Positions 12,101-19,400 of a stretch of DNA of 62,517 bases are shown piece after piece. This DNA comes from Azospirillum brasilense (GTDB taxonomy: Bacteria > Pseudomonadota > Alphaproteobacteria > Azospirillales > Azospirillaceae), in contig NZ_QLKQ01000044.1 in assembly GCF_003349955.1 (NCBI RefSeq), forward strand, positions 1-62,517, in the 5' to 3' direction. The notes beneath the pieces were generated by a model that worked only from the letters and a program-made list of their open reading frames with translations, made no database searches and had not been told where the DNA came from. The position numbers and the translations under genes are program-made. Position 1 is the first letter of the stretch. Each line of letters starts with the position of its first letter.

Positions 12101-12113
12101 GGATCTTGTTCAT
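1..12113 (-). CDS. PKS C, trans-AT polyketide synthase (3' end truncated by window edge)
   Basis: Downstream megasynthase of the assembly line; at least 4037 codons with no stop before the left edge. The start is the ATG at 12111-12113 (MNKILID), 53 bp after the FMO stop. The same reading frame was checked at several points from the start to about position 50. Domain order: ACP (Ser101) / KS-DH-KR-ACP / KS-pseudoACP-DH-ACP / KS-KR and onward. All three KS have Cys (391, 1926, 3139) and both His motifs. No AT domain is present, and the usual trans-AT post-KS linkers (LPTYPFA-like ends) are, so extender units must come from a free AT outside the window. The leading ACP completes a module whose KS ends PKS B. 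By position this is the counterpart of PedH in the pederin locus, whose modules may act on a part of the chain later removed. Trans-AT PKS: certain; role in the final product: uncertain. Confidence 0.95.
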   Translation of the reverse strand, partial: MNKILIDRHGDMDVEMSRLLEDELAVAAGSTTGAPARMETRLDASPPASTPAPVPPATARDGGDVAQRFLANVAGIASRVLKIPPERLNIRENMARYGVDSIIVTEIMRCISDQLDLPIAPTVFFEARTLEELATILHQRYRKAVERSIAAPPPEPPPAKTLAKTLAKTPAGPSADSGEADAEVAGWIDRYRSLMGGAPAAPDATAGEAPPAVPAGASAPADEPVAIIAMDGLFPQSPDLKAFENALRDGRDCITEVPPERWDWREVFGDPKLGEFTKVRYGGFAPDIDKFDPLFFGISPREAEMMDPQHRLFIQCVWRLIESAGYAPRSLSGRKVGLFIGINLQDYALLIDRAGAIEALHLTSLGHMFCPNRLSFLLDLHGPSQVIDTACSSSLVALHRAVLAVRHEGCEMAIAGGANLQITPDMHIMYSKTGMICEDGRCKTFSPQANGYARADGVGAVLLKPLSRAERDGDPILAVIRGSAENHGGTATSLTAPNPKAQAALIVEAHGRAGIDPRSVGFVECHGTGTALGDPIEINGLKLAFETLYDAAGLPRPPAPHCGLGSVKSNIGHAETAAGIAGVIKAVLSIRNRRLYPTLHCAEVNPLIDLADSPFFILREGRPWQRAVIDGREQPLRAGVSSFGAGGSNAHVVIEEYRGSPAPAAAAPDRTALVVLSARTAEQLDRQVDDLRRFLDETPTSDLPPLADIAYTLHIGRDAFAERLAVVADSVADLRATLERFRRDGAAPGCRRGSLSRKDASRLPGDDPAIQDTLLQAWRSGDLAQVAALWASGAPVDWPGLHAAAPQPGRRPRRVPLPTYPFAKQRCWLTTAGSSPGGRRGAGTAATLHPLLHANSSTLAEPRFTARFSGREFFLADHVVMGAKLLPGAAYLEMARAALDLAAPPGDGDAPLPLRIRNAVWARPYVAGDRPASLHIGLRPDPSGQIPYQIYSEDPAGQRVPHAQGIVARAGAGPATAPAPLDVASLRAAITAGRPEERQRMDGPACYAAFRAMGIDYGPAHRGLQSVVFSPPGSPPQVLARIALPDSLAAGADAYGLHPALMDAALQACIGLVAASGTLGTAAPKASLPFALDELVVLAPLPRALWVWIRPSAGGAPGKALTKIDIDLADDQGRICAVLRGFTARSPDAETKATKADGGGDLLLCRPVWTDQPAPAAGSPQGWSRHRVIVCGRDDRFPASLDQDVARHMPGASIIRPDAAGPMADAFRTAALAVFQAVRQAGGAKDGGRTLVQVVVPADGDGALFAGLSGLLLAAHREMPGVFGQLIAVDRAAAQAGLAARLAADAVQPSETRIRHQDGVRRVLLWKEQVWKEGADPAPAAGGPPWKDDGVYLITGGAGGLGLLFARRIARATRNAQVVLCGRSAAGTAQDAALDALRAEGLRVTYRQVDVTRPEQVDAAVADILATAGRIDGILHCAGLLRDGLIHRKTVADFDAVLAPKVAGALNLDRATAALDLDVFILFSSAAAVLGSAGQADYAAANAFLDAFAHHRNGLAARGERRGHTLSIDWPLWADGGMRMEPAALALMVQTTGTAVLPEDRGVEAFERILASGDAQGMVLFGDAARLRPLLAARPKVVAAAGTGDDIDHLQADGDLRAGIGQALVRMVADLMKFDLTDVDADGEWGDYGFDSITLTDFANRLNQRFSLELTPTVFFEHGTIAAFAAWLAREHARPVAGALGLNRPATRAPQAPEAPPATLPSPPAAPDLVPDPVPDPVPMPRPAPTDANANAGGADTIAIVGISGRFPMARDLDEFWENLLSGRDCVTEIPPDRWDWRAFVDDSAAGPLGGGARWGAFMDGVDEFDARFFGVSPREALMMDPAQRLMLHHIWKAIEDAGHSAASLSGSRTAIFAATAPTGYCERVARDGAGIESHSSTGAVGSIGPNRASYVLNLHGPSEPIETACSSALVAIHRGIVAMTTGDCDQAIVGGVNLIISPETQVSFDKAGMLSPDGRCKTFSKDANGYARGEGVGFLLLKWRRAAERDGDHIYAIVRGSAENHGGRAKSLTAPNPKAQADLLRAAFRRAGVDPRTLGYIEAHGTGTALGDPIEISALKAAYKDAVPAPDREDRPEPPCEPHCAIGSVKTNIGHLELAAGVAGVMKVLLQLKHRTLVRSLHCDEVNPFLQLDGSPFHLLPENRPWTRLRDARGRELPRRAGVSSFGFGGVNAHIILEEYVPPPAPAAPPADGGPAHLSTAGLSTLVVLSARTPDRLKASAQSLLAFLAAGGEGAADDETLDETLARPGLIDRIRDLIGDILMVPAAEIDTALPLDEYGVDPVHRTLLQSRLQEALDLEFAARPFLVNHTVEAIADALLDAHPALRDRSAPNAAGNAAGTATGHTRRRLSLPDLAFTLQVGRDTMDERLAIIAPSLDELAGKLRAFVDGGGDLVPDLFTGSVKQNKGLITAFSADEELREAVGKWIRRGKFARLLDLWVKGLEIDWAALYGDAGPHRITPRRISVPGYPFTPQRFWFQGAPAATGALPPGRAAARALHPLVHDNRSTFDRTGFGTTLAGTEFFLTDHRVSGRPVLPGVAYLEMARAAAMMALGRDARAAHGVRLTDVTWVRPLFVEAPVQLAIDLDRSAGGTVRYRVSSLSGADRTVHGEGAVSLPAATVQPRQDIDAIRARPNLRTIPGSACYERFRQAGLGYGPAHQGIRDLLAGDGVVLARLALPATVADTLGDYVLHPSLMDSALQACVGLALAPVGAEDGAPKLALPFAIAEVEVFGACTPSMWAFVRRQDGAVGRVQTLDIDLIDDQGLVRVRIAGFSARLRDGAPPPQRETAEEPGTEPGTEPGTAGAPAAPMDTGTLRDRTIARLRKIVAAALRRPEEEVDATDGFDSHGIDSMLAMELTKELEALFGPLSKTLFFEHRTLEELAGHFLHAHRETLERLFPPPPAVAQPARKAPAPTVTEAPAIMLQPASAPARPGGGGAGPLDIAIIGLSGRYPMARDVEEFWRNLRDGRDCVTEVPPDRWDWRDHSREGRGGSGRHAGKWGGFVPDADKFDALFFNIPPSTAEYLDPQERLFLEHAWAALEDSGYRREGLRRPADGPSGDGDLPDQVGVYAGVMYGEYQLLARDAVRDGQGHPFANFYASIANRVSYALNLHGPSLAVDTMCSGSLTAIHLACQDLALGRTDMALAGGVNLNLHPNKYAVLSNGQFLSSRGRCESFGAGGDGYVPSEGVGVLVLKRLADAERDGDHIHGVIKGSALNHGGRTNGFSVPNPRAQQAAVSRALRESGVDPRAIGYIEAHGTGTRLGDPIEITGLARALAPSGAPGQSWWIGSAKSNIGHAEAAAGVAAVTKVLLQLREGQIAPSLHAETLNPNIDFDALPFRVNRELRPWPRPVVDGRVARRVAGVSSFGAGGSNAHLLIEEYVPAGRGTASVTVAGATRVLVLSARTEEQLRQAAENLSRHAAERAGAEPDQGAWLRNLAFTLQVGREAMQHRLAFTVVTADDLIGALTRFVAGETAGLHVGRVGRHRGGTAQGAAGGETDAIAAAWVGGAAVDWHALYRHDDAPPARISLPTYPFARERHWLGWRDPARDAAPAAHAAPAADLLMLSPRWDDRPIRPDQTPTAYADHLVFSADPLPEMPGMTVVPLMSGETAFDRRFTDHAATLLDRIREVLSRRLTGPTLVQVVAGLGHEPLPPGLTQALATMLKTARQENPQLHGQVIDLTGAGVAPTGGELPRLLPDLLRSNGRSAAEVQIRYRDGRRQVLAWADAPDGSPNGGAPAWRHRGVYLITGGAGGLGLAFAEDIARRAGDPTLILTGRSPLDERRRAALDRLRSLGAEVAYHAVDVADADAVRGLVAAVERSAGRHGRGPLNGVIHSAGILRDSFILRKSAADLRDVFAAKVTGLVNLDHATRPFDLDFLALFASLAGVAGNPGQADYATANAFMDAYAAHRNDLAAGAAPLPPGDIRPRGRTLSIDWPLWRDGGMTLPAQTREMMTQATGLEALDTAAGIAAFHRALAGAEDQVMVLQGDVRRLRGLFPAPSATPASARWNAAMPAAVS
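50..3250 (-). other. PKS C module: KS-KR (incomplete at edge)
   Basis: The KS starts near 3245 and ends near 1920. Its active-site motif is TMCSGS (Cys3139), with HGTGT and NIGH motifs, so it should be elongating. A linker and then a KR follow (about 1370-52): GGAGGLG nucleotide-binding motif near 780-815, catalytic Tyr3915 in QADYATAN, and Ser 13 residues before it in the variant context LFAS. The xRDxxI/L motif before the catalytic site suggests a B-type KR (D-hydroxyl). The ACP must lie beyond the window. Confidence 0.85.
3663..3692 (-). repeat. 12-bp in-frame tandem repeat (EPGT)
   Basis: About 2.5 copies of gggttccgttcc, encoding EPGT repeats in the linker between a DH and an ACP of PKS C. 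Confidence 0.9.
5130..5345 (-). other. Degenerate ACP-like domain inserted in a KS-DH linker
   Basis: About 70-100 residues with ACP features: LIDRIRDLIGDIL helix, the AEIDTALPLDEYGVD approach, then HTVEAIADALLDAHP as the last helix. The phosphopantetheine Ser is replaced by Pro2299 (GVDPVH instead of GVDSxx). It splits a linker that is contiguous in the other modules, between the VVLSART and DLAFTLQVGR motifs. The frame was checked against the KS before it. It cannot carry an acyl chain; a structural or docking role is possible. Confidence 0.8.
6898..6933 (-). repeat. 12-bp in-frame tandem repeat (PDPV)
   Basis: Three copies of ggcacagggtcc, the last with two changes, encoding a VPDPVPDPVP linker between an ACP and a KS in PKS C. 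Confidence 0.9.
7050..11455 (-). other. PKS C module: KS-DH-KR-ACP
   Basis: KS (about 11452-10135) with Cys391, an HGTGT motif in the context VECHGTGT, and NIGH. The DH (about 9570-8700) has His878 in HVVMGAKLLP and Asp1063 in HPALMDAALQ. The KR (about 8640-7380) has GGAGGLG, Tyr1498 in QADYAAAN and a LLRDGLI motif of the B type. The ACP has Ser1652 in GFDSITL. All catalytic residues are present, so an alpha,beta double bond is predicted. Confidence 0.9.
11608..11640 (-). repeat. 12-bp in-frame tandem repeat (KTLA)
   Basis: Copies of gtcttggccagc (2.75 units) encoding KTLAKTLAKTPA, in the linker between the N-terminal ACP and first KS of PKS C. Confidence 0.9.
11690..11960 (-). other. PKS C N-terminal ACP (completes a module split from PKS B)
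   Basis: The carrier domain begins the protein, with Ser101 in YGVDSII and a FFEARTLEELA tail. No KS precedes it in this protein, whereas PKS B ends in KS-DH* without an ACP, so the two halves form one split module. The FMO gene lies between the two halves. Confidence 0.85.
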
Positions 12114-12166
12114 CGCCCGCAATGCCCCGCCACCAGTGTCGTTCAGTTCTGTTGCCGGCTGGCCGG

Positions 12167-13468
12167 TCACCGCTCGTCCAGCATGTCGCGGAAGGCCCGT
12201 GCGATCTTGATGAACTTCCAGAAATCGACTTCCCAGAGATGCCGGTGCGAATCCAGGTAGTAGTCCTGGCCGAGATCCGGGTTCTGGCTCTTCTTGGCTT
12301 CGATGAAGCGGTGGTAACCGGAGGTCTTGCCGGCGTAGGCGCTGATGTAGCTGCGCACGAACTGGCCCTGCAGGCGCAGGCCGTCGCCCAGGCCCGCCGC
12401 GGCGTTGACGAAGCCGAAGAAGAAGAGGTTGTCGAGATTGCGCGGGACGATGTGGATGAACAGATCCGGAATGCCGTTCTTCCACTCCAGCAGGGCCGGA
12501 TCGATGAACGGGAAATCGCGGTCGTAGCCGGTGGCGTAGACGACCACGTCCACCTCGACCGACGTGCCGTCCGCGAAGTGCACGGTCCTTCCGTCGAAGC
12601 GGCGGACGTCCGGCTTCGGCACGATGTCGCCGTGGCCGATGTGGTAGAGGATCTGCGAATTCATGATCGGATGGGCGGCGTCGATGGGGTGGTCCGGCTT
12701 CGGCAGGCCGTAATCCTCGCCGTCGTATCCCGCCAGTTTGAAGACCTGGCGGATGTAGGCCATGGTCTGCTCCTTGGTCTCGAACTTGTTGCCGAGCTGG
12801 AGCATCCACTGCGGCGTCGCCTTGCCGCCGATGAACTTGGGGTAATAGTGATAGCCGCGCCGCGTGCTGTGGTGCACGGCGCGGCTGTGGTGCACCGCGT
12901 CCACCGCGATGTCGCAGCCGGAATTGCCGGCCCCGATCACCAGCACGCGCTTGTCCCGGATCTGGTCGGGGTGCTTGTAGTGCATCGAATGCATCACCTC
13001 CCCCGTGAACCGGCCGGGGAGGGGCGGGTCGGGATAGCGCGGCTGCCGCTGCGCGCCGTTGCAGACGGCCACGATGCTGTAGTGCTTGCGCTCCCCGGTC
13101 GACAGTTCGACGTCCCAGCCTTCACCGGCCGGCGTCAGCCAGGACACGGCGGTGTTGAAGACGGCGTGATCGTAGACGCCGGACTTGCGCGCGTAATCGC
13201 GCATGTAATCCAGCATCTGACGGTGGTTCGGATAGACCGGATAGGAATCCGGCATGGGGAAGTCGGGCACCTGGGTGTTGAATTTCGGCGAGATCAGGTG
13301 CAGCGACGGGTAGGTCCGACCGCACTCCGCGTCGCCGTTCCACACGCCGCCGAGGTCGGACTCCGCCTCGTACAGGTCGTAGTCGATGCCGCCTTCACCC
13401 AGTTCGCGGCCCAGTCCGATGCCCAACGGACCACCGCCGATGATGCAAACCTTCACCGATTCATGCAT
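12167..13468 (-). CDS. FAD/NADPH-dependent class B monooxygenase (FMO/Baeyer-Villiger-like, PedG-position)
   Basis: A 433-residue soluble flavoprotein. The FAD Rossmann motif GGGPLG is at residues 11-16, the class B monooxygenase signature FxGxxxHxxxYK at 154-165 and the NADPH motif GAGNSG at 179-184. The start is the ATG at 13466-13468, which overlaps the PKS B stop by 8 nt (ATGCATGA), implying translational coupling. It lies between two PKS genes just where a module is split. In pederin biosynthesis an FMO gene (pedG) sits in the same place and is proposed to cut the chain oxidatively; in related pathways such enzymes insert oxygen by Baeyer-Villiger chemistry. I infer chain cleavage or oxygen insertion on an ACP-bound intermediate. 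Hydroxylation without cleavage remains possible. Confidence 0.92.
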   Translation of the reverse strand: MHESVKVCIIGGGPLGIGLGRELGEGGIDYDLYEAESDLGGVWNGDAECGRTYPSLHLISPKFNTQVPDFPMPDSYPVYPNHRQMLDYMRDYARKSGVYDHAVFNTAVSWLTPAGEGWDVELSTGERKHYSIVAVCNGAQRQPRYPDPPLPGRFTGEVMHSMHYKHPDQIRDKRVLVIGAGNSGCDIAVDAVHHSRAVHHSTRRGYHYYPKFIGGKATPQWMLQLGNKFETKEQTMAYIRQVFKLAGYDGEDYGLPKPDHPIDAAHPIMNSQILYHIGHGDIVPKPDVRRFDGRTVHFADGTSVEVDVVVYATGYDRDFPFIDPALLEWKNGIPDLFIHIVPRNLDNLFFFGFVNAAAGLGDGLRLQGQFVRSYISAYAGKTSGYHRFIEAKKSQNPDLGQDYYLDSHRHLWEVDFWKFIKIARAFRDMLDER

Positions 13469-16400
13469 GACACAGTTCCTTGCTGCGGCTTTCGACAGTG
13501 GTGCGATCGTCCCCGCCGGGTTCGTGCCGGAAGCGGCCTTCCAGCAGGCGGGGATCGGCGGTGCTCGCGAAGTCCTGGAGGTGCAGGCACGCCCGCCCGG
13601 CAGCCTGCCCGGCGGCGTGGTAGGCGGTGGCGTCGAAGATCCAGACCCCGTCGCGCACGGCCGTGCGCACCAGATGCAGGGCGACCTCCTGCGGCAGCGG
13701 TCCCGCGGAGACGATGCGGCGCAGGGAGGACGGCAGCCAGACCCGCCCAACCTCCTGGTCGGCCCCCTGGTCAAAGGTTCCGATCAGGCGGCGGACGGCT
13801 TCCAGCAGAAGGGGATGGAACGGGCGGTTCCCGGCTTCGCCGCCCGGCAGCGCGACGGTCGCCAAGCGCTGCGTGGCGTTGCCGTAGACGGCGGTGATCC
13901 GCGTGTCCGCTCCATGTGCGAGCGGCTTCAGGCCGGCGCGCAGGCGCGCCACGGCGACGTTGGGGGGCAGCGGGCCGCCGGCTTCGCCCTGGACGGCCTC
14001 GCCGCACGCGACGACGTCGCCGGCCGTTGCAGCGCCGGCCGTTGCATCGCCGAAAGTTGCAGCGGCGGAGAACAGCAGGGCGCCGGCCTGTCGGTGGAAG
14101 GTCACGGCGACATCGCCCTCCCCGGCCACTTCACCCCCCGCGGGCTTTCCCCAGACGAGGTTGCGCAGCGCCGTCACCGGCCCGCCCGTTTGCCGTCGTG
14201 CCGCGTCGTGGACACGATCCGGCACCGTCAGGGCCAGCGCGGCGGGCTCGGCCGCACGGGTCGTCTTCGGCGGCGCGGGCTCCGTCCGGGCCGGCTCGTC
14301 GATCCAGTGGCGTTCGCGGGCGAAGGGATAGCCGGGAAGGCCGACACGCCGTGGCGCCGGGCTGTACAGGTCGCCCCAGGGGACGTCGTGCCCCTCGCAG
14401 TGGAAGCGGGCCAGGGCCGCCAGCGTCTCGCGGTATTCCGCCGGACGGCCGCGCTGTTCCACCGCCCGACGGACCAGCCGGGCGATGGTGTCGCGGGTCT
14501 CGCCGTCGCCGGTGACGTCGTGCGGTGCGAATCCATCCGAATGGCGGGCGGGCGCAGCCGTGCCGCTCCAGGCCTCGGCAGCCTCGCGGAGGTCGGCGAC
14601 GACGATCGCCGTGCGGTGTTCGAAATGATGGCGCCCTTGCAACAGGGTGTAGGCGATGGCGTCGATGCCGTCGCCGGTCGTGCGCAGGTGGGCGGCCATC
14701 CGCTCCCTCTGCTCCTTTAGAGCGTCCTTGGTCTTGGCCGACAGCGTCAGGACATGGAACGGCGATGCGGCCGGTGGGGCGGCCGGTGGGGCGGCGGCGG
14801 GGAATGTGTGTTCGGCGACCAGCATGTGGGCGTTCGTCCCGCTCATGCCGAAGGCGCTGACCGCGCCGACGCGCTCCCGGCCCGCCGGCTTTTCCCAGGG
14901 TCGCCGCGCCTTGTTCACGAAGAAGGGGCTGTCGCGCCAGGCGCCGAACGCGTTCTCCTTCTCGCAATGGAGCGTCGGCGGGATGACGCGGTTCCGTATG
15001 GCCTGCACGAGGCCGATCAGGCTGACCAGGCCCGAGGCGGCGAAGGTGTGGCCGAGGTTGCTTTTGGTCGAGGTCAGGGCGCAGAAGGCCCGGCGGTCCG
15101 TGGCCCCCCTGAAGGCGTCGTTGAGCGCGTTCACCTCCACCGGATCGCCGAGCTGGGTGGCGGTGCCGTGGGCGACGATGCAGTCGATGTCGTCGATGGC
15201 CACGCCGGACCGCCGGACGACGTCGCGCACCAACTCGGTCTGGGCCTCGCCGCTCGGGGCGGTGATGCCGTTGGTGCGGCCGTCGTAGTTGACGCCGCTA
15301 CCCCGGATCACGGCGTGGATCGGGTCGCCGTCGGCCAGCGCGCGCGACAGCCGCTTCAGCACGACGACCGCCACCGCCTCGCCGGGAACCAGCCCGTTGG
15401 CGCGGTGATCGAAGGCGCGGCACTTGCCGTCGGGCGACAGCATGCCCGCCTGGGTCATGCCGACATAGGCTTCCGGCGACACCAGAAGGTTGACGCCGGC
15501 CGCGATCGCCGTGTCGCATTCCCCGTCCAGAAGGTTGCGGCAGGCCAGATGCGCCGCCACCAGGGCGGAGGAGCAGGCGGTGTTGACCGCCAGCACCGGC
15601 CCCTTCAGGTTCAGGAAATAGGCCAGCCGGGCGGCCAGGATGCCGGTGTGCGAGGCGGTCAGGCTCACCTGGGTCAGGCGGCGCTGGTAGTCGCAACCTT
15701 CCTCGACGCCGACGAACATGCCGATGCGCTGCCGTCCGATCTGCGCCGGGCCGTAGCCGGCATCCTCCAGCGCCAGCCAGGATTCCTGGAGCAGGTGACG
15801 CTGGCGGGGGTCCATCCGCTCCGCCTCCAGGGGCGAGATCTCGAAGAACAGCGAGTCGAATTCGGCGATGCCGGGGACGCAGCCGCACCATTTGCTGTTC
15901 GACGCGCCGGGACCGGCGTTCCGGCCGGCGTAGAACCGGCGCCAGTCGAAGCGGTCGGGCGGGATCTCCTCCACCGCGTCGATGCCCTGGTCCAGGATCG
16001 ACCACAGCTCGTCCACGTTGCGCGCCTTGGGGAACCGGCCGCTCATTCCGATGATGGCGATCGGCTCGGGCGCCGGCTCGGGGCCATCCGTCCGGGCGGT
16101 GACCGTGGCCGGAATCGGGGGCGGTTCCGCGGCGGCGGGGGCCGGCGGTTCCGGTTCCCGGTCGGTGCTGGCGTCGGCGTAGAATGCCTCCATCGCCGCG
16201 CGGTGGTCGCGGATCAGATAGGCCGCCAGACGCTGCGGGGTGGCGTGGCTGAAGAACACCGACGGGCTGAGCTCCAGCCCGTAAAGCCGGTTCAGCACGC
16301 GGGCGAATTCCATCAGGCTGATGGAATCGAAGCCGAAGTCGGCCAGATTTTTGTGACTTCCGACATCCTGCGGCCGGGCCTTCAGCAGATCGCAGATCTG

Positions 16401-19400
16401 CGCCTTGACGTCCCGCAGAACCGACTGGTCCAGGGCGTCGCCGTCGCGTCTTGCGGGGGCCGGTTCCGGTGCGGCGACCGCGGCGGCGGCCAGCGTGCCG
16501 AGCCGGGCGGGATCGCCGGCCAGGAGCAGAAGCTGCGGTTTGCCGGACGCCAGCGCGCGTTCGAACAGGGCCAGGGCCTCCGCCGACCGGAGCGGCCGCT
16601 GGCCGGTGGAGCGCAGGTAGAAGCGGGTCTGGTCGTCGTCGCCGATCCGCCCTCCGCCGTCCTGCCAGAGCGGCCAGTTGACGGCGAAGGTCCGGCACTC
16701 TCCAGCGGACTGCCCGGCGGCGAAGGCGGTTTGGAACCGGTTGGCCAGCGCGTAGTCGCACGAACCGAAATCGCCGAGAACGGCCGACGACGAGGAGACA
16801 TGCGCGATGAAGTCGGGAGGGGCGTCGCCGAACAGGCCGTGGAGCGCCAGGGTGCCGGCCACCTTCGGCCCGAGCACACGGGCGAAGCCCGCGGGATCGG
16901 CTTGCAGCAGCGGGGCGGCGCCGCTGATCCCGGCGACGTGCAGCACGCCGTCGATCCGGCCCCACCGCGCGCGCGCCTGCCGGACCGCGTCCGCCATGGC
17001 CGTGGCGTCGGTGGCGTCGGCCTGGAGGTAGAGCGCCTGCCCGCCAAGCTCCAGGAGCGTCCGAAGGGCCGACCGCCGTCCGCTGTCCAGGGGCGCGCGG
17101 CCGGTCAGCAGCAGGTTGGCGCCGTAGCGGCCGGCCAGATGTTCGGCGAAGATCAGGCCCAGACCGCCGCAGCCTCCGGTGATCAGGTAGGTGCCGCGCT
17201 GGCGCAGCAGGCTTTCGCCCCCTTCGGCCAGATCCGCCGGCCGGACGGCGGGGGTGTGGCGGATCCCGGCGCGGTACCAGGCGCTCTGGAGCCGCGGCGC
17301 GCGGAGTTCGTCCCACAGCCGGCCCAGCCAGGGGCGCAGCGGCTCCGGAGCGCCTGCTGCCGCGCCGTCGCGGAAGACCACCGCCACCCGCGTCCGGGGC
17401 AGGGCCATGCGCAGCGACCGGTCGAACGCGACCCAGGAATCCAGGTGGCAGCGCTCCACGTCGTTGGTGTGGGCGCCGGACAGGACCAGCCGCGCCGGCT
17501 CCACCCCGGCGGCCGCCATGGCCTGGATCAGGAACAGGATGGGCGTGCTGTCGGCGATCAGGCGGCGGTCCTCCAGCGGCCAGAGGTAGAGCACGGCGTC
17601 GATGCCCCCGGCCTCCGCCTTGATGGCCGACAGGGCCTTGGCGCAGGCGTCCCGGTCCACCGCCGTTTCCCGGTCCACGAAGGCGACCCGCAACGCCGGG
17701 TCGCGCGCGGCGAACGCCTCGCGGGCGACCCGCTGGTGAGCGGGATCGGACAGGAGGCAGACCAGCGTGCGCAGGGCGTGGCCGGGCGTCGCGTCCAACG
17801 GCGTTTCGGCCCAGGACTCCTCGAACGCCAGGACGGCGTCGGCCGCCGGTTCCGCCACTGCCGCCGGAGTGGTGACGGCCGACACCCAGAAGCGGTCGCG
17901 GGCGAAGGGGTAGGTGGGCAGGCCGACACGGCACGGCCGCTGGTCCCCATAGAGCCGGGACCAGTCCACCGCGAGGCCGTTGACCCAGGCGGACAGCAGG
18001 CGGTCGTGCTTGCCCTTGGCGATCCAGGCGTCGATGGTCGCCGCCATGTCGTCGTCGTCGGCAAAGGGGACGAGGCCGCCGTTCTGCTCCGGAACCTGCC
18101 CGAAGTGCAGGCCCGGCAGCGGCGCCACGCCGTCGAGGAAGGCGCCCAGCCGGTCCACGACCTCCGCGACCGTGGCGGCGGCGAAGGCCAGACGGTGCGC
18201 CATCGCTTCCCGGCCGCTTTGCAGCGTGTGGGCGACGTCGTGCAGGCGCAGGGCGCCGCCGTCGGCCGACAGGAAGGCCCGCAGCCGGGCGGCGGCGTCG
18301 CGCAGGCGGTCCTCGTCGCGGGCCGACAGGACGATCAGGGCCGGCCCGGACGGCGACGCGTCGCCCCCAGCGGCCGCGGCGGGCCGGTGCTCCTCGATGA
18401 TCACATGCGCGTTGGAGCCGCCGACTCCGAAGCTGCTGACGCCCGCCCGCAACGGCAAGGGCGTGCCGTCCGGGCCGACCGCCGGGTCCCAGGGGCGGGT
18501 GCCACCGACCAGATAGAGCGGCGTGCCGTCCAGGGTCAGGTACGGGTTGGGTGTCCGGAGCTGCGGGTTGCCGGGGATCTTGCGGTGCTTCAGCATCAGC
18601 AGCACCTTGACGATCCCGGCGGCGCCGGCGGCGGCCTCCAGATGGCCGATGTTCGCCTTCACCGACGCGAGGCCGCAATGCGGCTTCGCCGGCGCATCCA
18701 GCCCCGCCCGTTGGTAGAGGTCGGCAAAGGCGCCCTTCAGGGCGTTGACCTCCACCGGGTCGCCCAGGGCGGTGCCCGTGCCGTGCGCCTCGATGTACGT
18801 CACGCTGCGCGGGTCGATCCCGGCCCGGCCATGCACGTCGACCAGCAGCTTGCGCTGGGCGGCGCCGTTGGGCGCCGTCGGGGACGCCGACCGGCCGCCG
18901 TGGTTTTCACCGCTGGCGCGGATCACGCCCTGGATCCGGTCGCCGTCGGCGATGGCGCGCGCCAGCGGCTTCAGCAGCAGCACGGCGACCCCTTCGCTGC
19001 GGACATAGCCGTTGGCCCGCTGGTCGAAGGTCATGCAGCGGCCGTCCTCGCTGAGCAGTCCGGCCTGGCTGGACGCGATGGTCAGGCGCGGCCCGGCGAT
19101 CACGTTGACGCCGCCGGCCAGCGCCATGGTGCAACCGCCCTGGCGCAGGCTTTCGACCGCGCGGTGGATGGCGATCAGCGAGCTGGAGCAGGCGGTGTCG
19201 ATGACCTCGCTGGGGCCGTTGAGGTCGAACCAGAAGGACACACGGTTGGCGACCATGAACGGGAAGGGCTCGGCCGCCGACCGGACGGCGCCCTGGCGGC
19301 GGGCTTCGGCCAGAAGATCCTTGTAGTCCGCCGTGGCGACCCCGGCGAACACGCCGGTGCGGCTGCCGGCCAGACGGCCGGCGGGGTAACCCGCGTCCTC

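Noticed and set aside
96..12260. Very long open frame on the plus strand (about 4050 codons)
   Set aside because: It lies antisense to PKS C and encodes Arg/Gly/Ala/Gln-rich sequence with no domain. High GC removes stop codons in this frame; the opposite strand holds clear KS, DH, KR and ACP motifs.
13480..14250. Thioesterase or cyclase at the end of PKS B
   Set aside because: No GxSxG motif; the residues fit a decayed DH fold.
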